Assembly: GCA_963717125.1 (NCBI GenBank)
Contig: CAVQVG010000007.1
Span: 186,001-250,000, forward strand
Length of the DNA stretch: 64,000 nt
Source: RYN-230 sp963717125
Lineage (GTDB): Bacteria; Actinomycetota; Actinomycetes; Streptosporangiales; Streptosporangiaceae
Direction of reading: 5' to 3'
Part shown: positions 59,824-64,000 of the stretch, in pieces
Layout: each line of letters begins with the position of its first letter
How positions within the stretch are numbered: position 1 is the stretch's first letter
The notes under the pieces: generated by a model
Told to the model about the DNA's origin: nothing
What the model saw: only the letters and a program-made list of their open reading frames with translations
The model's database searches: none
Program-made: the position numbers and the translations under genes

Positions 59824-61131
59824 ATGGTCACCGCAGCCCCCCGCTGGCAGAACTGGGCCGGCAACCAGACCGCGGCGCCGCGCCGCGTGCTCACGCCCCG
59901 GTCCGCCGAGGAGCTGGCTGCAGCCATCACCGGGGCTGCCCGGGACGGGCTGACCGTGCGGATGACCGGGGCCGGCCACTCCTTCACCCCGGTGGCGGTG
60001 ACCGACGGGGTGCAGCTCCGCCCGGACGGCCTGCGGGCGGTGCGCTCGGTGGATCCGGCGGCCGGCCAGGTGACGGTGCAGGCCGGCTGCCCGCTGCGGG
60101 TGCTCAACGAGCACCTGCGCGCGCACGGTCTTGCGCTGCAGAACATGGGTGACATCCAGGAGCAGACCGTGGCCGGGGCCATCCAGACCGGCACCCACGG
60201 CACCGGGCGGGACCTGGGCGGCATCGCCGCCCAGGTGACCGCGCTGGAACTGGTCCGGGCCGACGGCGAGCTGATCACCTGTTCCGCCGAGCAGAACGCC
60301 AAGGTGTTCCAGGCGGCCCGGATCGGGCTCGGCGCGCTGGGCGTGCTCACCGCGGTGACGTTCCGGGTGGTCCCGGCGTTCCTGCTGACCGCCCGCGAGG
60401 AGCCGATGCGCTGGGCCGAGGTGATCGCCCGGCTGGACGAGCTGACCAGCGAGAACGAGCACTTCGAGTTCTACTGGTTCCCGCATACCGACGGCTGCCT
60501 GACCAAGCGGAACAACCGCGCGGCCGGCCCGGCCCGGCCGCTGCCCGGCTGGCGCTACCGGCTGGACGACGAGTTCCTGTCCAACACCCTGTTCGGCCTG
60601 ACCTGCCGGCTGGGCCAGCGCTACCCGGGCACGATCCCGGCCATCAACGGCATCGCCACCCGGGCACTCGGCGCGCGGCAGTACACCGACACCTCGCACC
60701 GGGTGTTCACCAGCCCGCGCCGGGTCCGGTTCAAGGAGGAGGAATACGCGATCCCACGGGAGCACCTGGCCGGGGTGCTGGCCGAGGTGCGCGCGCTGTT
60801 CGCCCGCCGGGACTGGCGGATCAGCTTCCCGGTCGAGATCCGGGTGGCGCCCGCCGATGACATCTGGCTGTCCACCGCCTACGGCCGGGCTACCGCCTAT
60901 ATCGCCATCCACGTCTTCCAGCGCGCGCCGCACGAGGACTACTTCCGCGAGGTGGAGGCGATCATGACGGCCGTCGGCGGGCGGCCGCACTGGGGCAAGA
61001 TCCATACCCGCGACGCGGAATATCTGCGCGGCGTGTACCCTAGATTCGCCGATTTTGTCGCGCTGCGCGATGAGCTCGACCCCGCACGAAGGTTCAGCAA
61101 TCCCTACCTTGACCAGGTGCTGGGTTCCTGA
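59824..61131 (+). CDS. FAD-linked sugar-lactone oxidase (D-arabinono/L-gulono-1,4-lactone type)
   Basis: A 435-residue flavoenzyme. The N-terminal FAD domain has MTGAGHSFTPVAVTDGVQL, with the His that covalently holds FAD, and IQTGTHGTGRDLGGIAAQVTALE. The C-terminal ALO domain reads IRVAPADDIWLSTAYGR, AIHVFQRAPHEDYF and GGRPHWGKIHTRDAEYLRGVYPRFADF. It oxidises an aldono-lactone or alditol, using O2 or another acceptor. The gene is single, followed by a TetR gene on the same strand 150 bp downstream. Confidence 0.9.
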   Translation: MVTAAPRWQNWAGNQTAAPRRVLTPRSAEELAAAITGAARDGLTVRMTGAGHSFTPVAVTDGVQLRPDGLRAVRSVDPAAGQVTVQAGCPLRVLNEHLRAHGLALQNMGDIQEQTVAGAIQTGTHGTGRDLGGIAAQVTALELVRADGELITCSAEQNAKVFQAARIGLGALGVLTAVTFRVVPAFLLTAREEPMRWAEVIARLDELTSENEHFEFYWFPHTDGCLTKRNNRAAGPARPLPGWRYRLDDEFLSNTLFGLTCRLGQRYPGTIPAINGIATRALGARQYTDTSHRVFTSPRRVRFKEEEYAIPREHLAGVLAEVRALFARRDWRISFPVEIRVAPADDIWLSTAYGRATAYIAIHVFQRAPHEDYFREVEAIMTAVGGRPHWGKIHTRDAEYLRGVYPRFADFVALRDELDPARRFSNPYLDQVLGS

Positions 61132-61280
61132 GTCAGAACTGCTCCAACTCGCCATCACAGCACGTGTCTCGCCCATTCCCCCCCGCTTACGCGGGGCGAA
61201 TGCGGCGAGACGACGACCGGCAGGCTACCCTCCGAACATGAGTCGGGAAGTCCGCCCCCGGCACTGCGCCTGGGAGATCC

Positions 61281-62006
61281 ATGTCAGAAGGTAACGCCGC
61301 GAAACCACCCACCGCGCCTGGTGGGCTGCCGCCAGCCCGGCGGGCCAGCGGCGACGGCGGCGTGCGCCCGGCGCGGCCCTCGCTCGGCGGGGGCGCCCCC
61401 GCGCAGGACCGTGAGCTGCGCGCCCAGGGCCGCCAGACCGTGCAGAAACTGCTCGAGGCCGGGCTGGCCGAGTTCGACGAAAACGGCTTCCAGGCCGTCC
61501 GGGTCGATGACATCGTGCGCCGGGCCAAGACCTCGCACGGCACGTTCTACCTGTACTTCGCCAACAAGGAAGACTTGTTCAAGGCGCTGCTGTCCGACGC
61601 GCTGATCGACATGTCCGCGCTGGTTGACGACTTTCCCGTGGTCACCCGCAACGACGGGGGGCGGGCGGCGCTGCGCAAGTGGGTCAGCGCGTTCTGCAAC
61701 ACGTATGCCGCGCACGCGTCGGTGATCAGGATTCTCAGCCAGGCGGAGATCGTCGGCGAGGAAGTCTTCGGTGACGGCCTGCAAGTGATGTTCCGGCTGT
61801 CTGAAGCCATCACCCAGGGCATGACGGCCGCGGCGCGGAACGATGGCAGCGAGCCCCCGGAGGGTCATGCGGAACTCACCGGCGTGGCCCTGCTGATGAT
61901 GCTGGAACGGATCAACTACCTGCTCACCGTGGAAGTCCGGCTGCCCAGGGAGGAGATGGTGGACCGGCTCACCGCGATCATCTTCGCGTCCTTCCACTAC
62001 TCCTGA
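61281..62006 (+). CDS. TetR-family transcriptional regulator
   Basis: A 241-residue protein. A disordered N-terminal segment of about 45 residues (PPTAPGGLPPARRASG) is followed by the TetR HTH: LLEAGLAEFDENGFQAVRVDDIVRRAKTSHGTFYLYFANKEDLFKAL. The C-terminal ligand domain has VSAFCNTYAAHASVIRILSQAEIVG and MMLERINYLL. The regulated genes are unclear: it could control the upstream oxidase or distant targets. ATG 61281 is used. An upstream non-coding stretch holds no clear palindrome. Confidence 0.9.
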   Translation: MSEGNAAKPPTAPGGLPPARRASGDGGVRPARPSLGGGAPAQDRELRAQGRQTVQKLLEAGLAEFDENGFQAVRVDDIVRRAKTSHGTFYLYFANKEDLFKALLSDALIDMSALVDDFPVVTRNDGGRAALRKWVSAFCNTYAAHASVIRILSQAEIVGEEVFGDGLQVMFRLSEAITQGMTAAARNDGSEPPEGHAELTGVALLMMLERINYLLTVEVRLPREEMVDRLTAIIFASFHYS

Positions 62007-62054
62007 CCAGACCGCCCGGCCGGGTTACCCGCGCGCGGCGGGCAGAATCGAAGA

Positions 62055-63491
62055 GTGCGATTCCTTACCGGGCGGCTGCCCGCCCACGACCTGACCTACA
62101 ACGACGTCTTCCTGGTGCCCAGCCGCTCTGCGGTGGCGTCCCGGCTGGACGTGAACCTGGCCACCCGGGACGGCAGCGGCACCACCATCCCCATCGTCGT
62201 GGCCAACATGACCGCGGTGTCCGGCCGCCGGATGGCGGAGACGATGGCCCGCCGCGGCGGCCTGGCCATCCTGCCCCAGGACATCCCGGCCGACGTGGTG
62301 GCCGAGGTGGTGTCCTGGGTGAAGAGCCGGGACCTGGTCCACGACACACCGATCACGCTCGGGCCCTCGGACACCACCGGCGAGGCGCTCACCCTGCTGC
62401 CCAAGCGGGCCCACGGCGCCGTCGTGGTGGTCGAGAACGGCCGCCCGGTCGGCGTGGTGACCGAGTCGGACTGCACCGGGGTGGACCGGTTCACCCAGCT
62501 CCGCGACGTCATGTCCAGCGAAGTCCTCACGCTGCCAGCCGGCACCGACCCACAGCGGGCGTTCAGTCGGCTGCACGATGGCCGGCACCGGCTCGCGCCG
62601 GTGGTGGACGAGACGGGCCGGTGCGTGGGCATCCTGACCCGGACCAGTGCGCTGCGCGCCACGCTGTACCAGCCGGCCACCGATGGGCACGGGCGGCTGC
62701 GCATCGGCGCCGCGCTCGGCATCAACGGGGACGTGGCGGCCAAGGCCAAGCTGCTGCTGGACGCCGGGGTGGACGTGCTGGTGGTGGACACCGCGCACGG
62801 TCACCAGGACAAGATGATCAGCGCGCTGCACGCGGTCCGCGGGGTGAGCCCGCAGGTCCCGGTGGCCGCGGGCAACGTGGTCACCGCGGCGGGCGTGGCC
62901 GACCTGGTCGCCGCGGGCGCGGACATCGTCAAGGTGGGCGTGGGGCCCGGCGCGATGTGCACTACCCGGATGATGACCGGGGTGGGCCGGCCGCAGTTCA
63001 GCGCGGTCCTGGAGTGCGCCCAGGAGGCCCGGCGGCTGGGCGCCCACGTGTGGGCCGACGGCGGGGTCCGGCACCCCAGGGACGTGGCCCTCGCGCTCGC
63101 CGCGGGCGCGTCCAACGTGATGATCGGGTCCTGGTTCGCGGGCACCTATGAGTCGCCGGGCGACGCGTTCCGCGACCCGGACGGCCGGCTGTACAAGGAG
63201 AGCTTCGGCATGGCGTCGGCCCGGGCGGTGCGGCTGCGCACCACGGCCGACTCCTCGTTCGAGCGGGCCCGCAAGGCGCTGTTCGAGGAGGGCATCTCCA
63301 CCGCGCGGATGTACCTGGACCCGCAGCGGCCCGGGGCGGAGGACCTGCTCGACGCGATCACCGCGGGGCTGCGCAGCGCGGCCACCTACGCGGGCGCCGC
63401 CGACCTGGAGGAGTTCCACCAGCGCGCGCTGGTCGGCGTGCAGAGCGCGGCCGGTTACGCCGAAGGCCAGCCCCTCCCGACCTCCTGGTAG
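62055..63491 (+). CDS. guaB1: GuaB1-type GMP reductase (IMPDH-like with CBS domains)
   Basis: A 478-residue TIM-barrel enzyme of the IMPDH/GMPR family. It shows LTYNDVFLVPSRS, NMTAVSGRRMAETMARRGGLAILPQD, then a CBS pair (residues about 95-210). The core follows: VDTAHGHQDKMI, GNVVTAAGVADLVAAGADIVKVGVGPGAMCTTR with the catalytic Cys, and GGVRHPRDVALALAAGASNVMIGSWFAGTYESPG. Mycobacterial GuaB1 is a GMP reductase in purine salvage; the same is likely here. GTG 62055 opens the family N-terminus. Confidence 0.9.
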   Translation: MRFLTGRLPAHDLTYNDVFLVPSRSAVASRLDVNLATRDGSGTTIPIVVANMTAVSGRRMAETMARRGGLAILPQDIPADVVAEVVSWVKSRDLVHDTPITLGPSDTTGEALTLLPKRAHGAVVVVENGRPVGVVTESDCTGVDRFTQLRDVMSSEVLTLPAGTDPQRAFSRLHDGRHRLAPVVDETGRCVGILTRTSALRATLYQPATDGHGRLRIGAALGINGDVAAKAKLLLDAGVDVLVVDTAHGHQDKMISALHAVRGVSPQVPVAAGNVVTAAGVADLVAAGADIVKVGVGPGAMCTTRMMTGVGRPQFSAVLECAQEARRLGAHVWADGGVRHPRDVALALAAGASNVMIGSWFAGTYESPGDAFRDPDGRLYKESFGMASARAVRLRTTADSSFERARKALFEEGISTARMYLDPQRPGAEDLLDAITAGLRSAATYAGAADLEEFHQRALVGVQSAAGYAEGQPLPTSW

Positions 63492-63507
63492 CTCACCCTC
63501 GATCAGC

Positions 63508-63547
63508 GGTTCGAATTTTTGCCCCTATGAGGGCAAAAATCCGAACC
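63508..63547. terminator. Long bidirectional hairpin after guaB1
   Basis: GGTTCGAATTTTTGCCC (63508-63524) pairs with GGGCAAAAATCCGAACC (63531-63547) at 16 of 17 positions, with loop CTATGA. The T5/A5 segments are inside the stem. It starts 16 bp after the guaB1 stop and 42 bp before the lactonase start; probably a terminator. Confidence 0.7.
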
Positions 63548-63588
63548 ACTAAGGCGTAGCCGTTTCCGAGAGGGATGGGGATGGGCAA

Positions 63589-64000
63589 ATGAACGTGTCA
63601 TGGGACGTGGCCGTGCCGGCCCGGGCCGAGCTGGGCGAGCGGCCGTTCTGGGACGCCGCGGTGGCCGCGCTGATGTGGGTGGACATCCTGGCCGGGCAGT
63701 TGCACCGGTACCGGCCGGGCGCGGGTGATTGCGTCTTTCACACCGCTGGGATGCCGGTCGGCGCGGCGGCGCCGCGGTCCGGCGGTGGGTATGTGCTGGC
63801 CGGGGCGGACGGGTTCCGGCTGGTCGGGGCCGACGGGCAGCCCGCTGGGGGGCCGTGGCGCCCGGCCGGCATGCTGGCCGACGTCCGGTTCAACGACGGG
63901 GCGTGTGACCCGGTGGGCCGGTTCTGGGCCGGCACTGTGGCCGGGGACCGGCGGGCCGGGGCGGGCGCGCTGTACCGGCTCGACCCGTCCGGCCAGATCT
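63589..64000 (+). CDS. SMP-30/gluconolactonase family protein, N-terminal part (runs off window)
   Basis: The first 137 codons. MNVSWDVAVPARAELGERPFWD contains the family Glu metal ligand in GERPFW, followed by ALMWVDILAGQLHRY, the GGGYVLAGADG strand and ADVRFNDGACDPVGRFWAG, where the Asn ligand lies. The protein is a six-bladed beta-propeller hydrolysing sugar lactones, and would fit with the sugar-lactone oxidase at 59824. GAGAGGG precedes ATG 63589. Confidence 0.88.
   Translation, partial: MNVSWDVAVPARAELGERPFWDAAVAALMWVDILAGQLHRYRPGAGDCVFHTAGMPVGAAAPRSGGGYVLAGADGFRLVGADGQPAGGPWRPAGMLADVRFNDGACDPVGRFWAGTVAGDRRAGAGALYRLDPSGQI

Overview
The window is a very high-GC stretch (third codon positions almost all G or C, with GTG and TTG starts and GTGA/ATGA gene overlaps). 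It comes from an actinomycete, most likely a filamentous, Streptomyces-like or Streptosporangiales-like organism. Three things support this: a conservon signalling operon (cvnA-D), a cslA-glxA-cslZ hyphal-tip glycan locus, and a DUF4193 / inositol-phosphatase / Fe-S ferrochelatase neighbourhood. I cannot assign a genus from sequence alone.

Layout. 0-2.9 kb: the N-terminus of a Clp ATPase, a LysE exporter, and an SDR-TetR pair behind a 17-bp palindrome. 2.9-4.4 kb: an archaeal-type aspartyl-tRNA synthetase preceded by a translational T-box riboswitch with an Asp (GAC) specifier. 4.4-9.3 kb: cslZ (GH6), glxA (copper radical oxidase) and cslA (GT2), overlapping and co-oriented. 9.7-15.5 kb: a GNAT enzyme, a broken enoyl-CoA hydratase, PPK2, an epoxide hydrolase and a NarL-type two-component pair. 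15.6-18 kb: YceI and an ABC-2 exporter. 18-24.1 kb: an amidohydrolase divergent from an aromatic-type cluster (CoA-transferase remnant, LigB/LigA extradiol dioxygenase, flavin/F420 enzyme, MFS exporter), with operator-like palindromes between them. 24.1-25.7 kb: YceI, winged-helix regulator and membrane protein operon. 25.8-27.4 kb: small genes. 27.4-35.7 kb: one long sugar operon (ABC importer, PfkB kinase, LacI regulator, two class I aldolases, FGGY kinase) transcribed away from a mannose-6-phosphate-isomerase-like gene, with tandem LacI-type operators between. 37-39.4 kb: acetate transporter, AhpD-like protein, MsrA and tRNA-Met. 39.5-44.4 kb: the conservon. 44.9-54.6 kb: acyl-CoA dehydrogenase, FHA/zinc-ribbon protein, deacetylase, APC permease with formamidase, aldo/keto reductase, YtcJ-type amidohydrolase, a lipoprotein phosphoesterase and DUF4193. 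54.9-59.7 kb: a membrane pseudokinase, IMPase, hemH and a lytic transglycosylase. 59.8-64 kb: a sugar-lactone oxidase, TetR, guaB1 and the start of an SMP-30 lactonase.

Two general features matter for reading the annotation. First, at least eleven otherwise well-conserved genes need a single-base shift to be read through, usually at short G or C runs. Two of them (an enoyl-CoA hydratase and a family III CoA-transferase) also lack a block of about 40-50 internal residues. The single-base shifts look more like assembly error than biology, while the internal losses look like real decay. Second, a GC-rich palindromic element of about 90 bp occurs four times between 50.3 and 58.5 kb, once inside the 3' end of hemH.

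I saw no CRISPR array, transposase, phage gene or rRNA.
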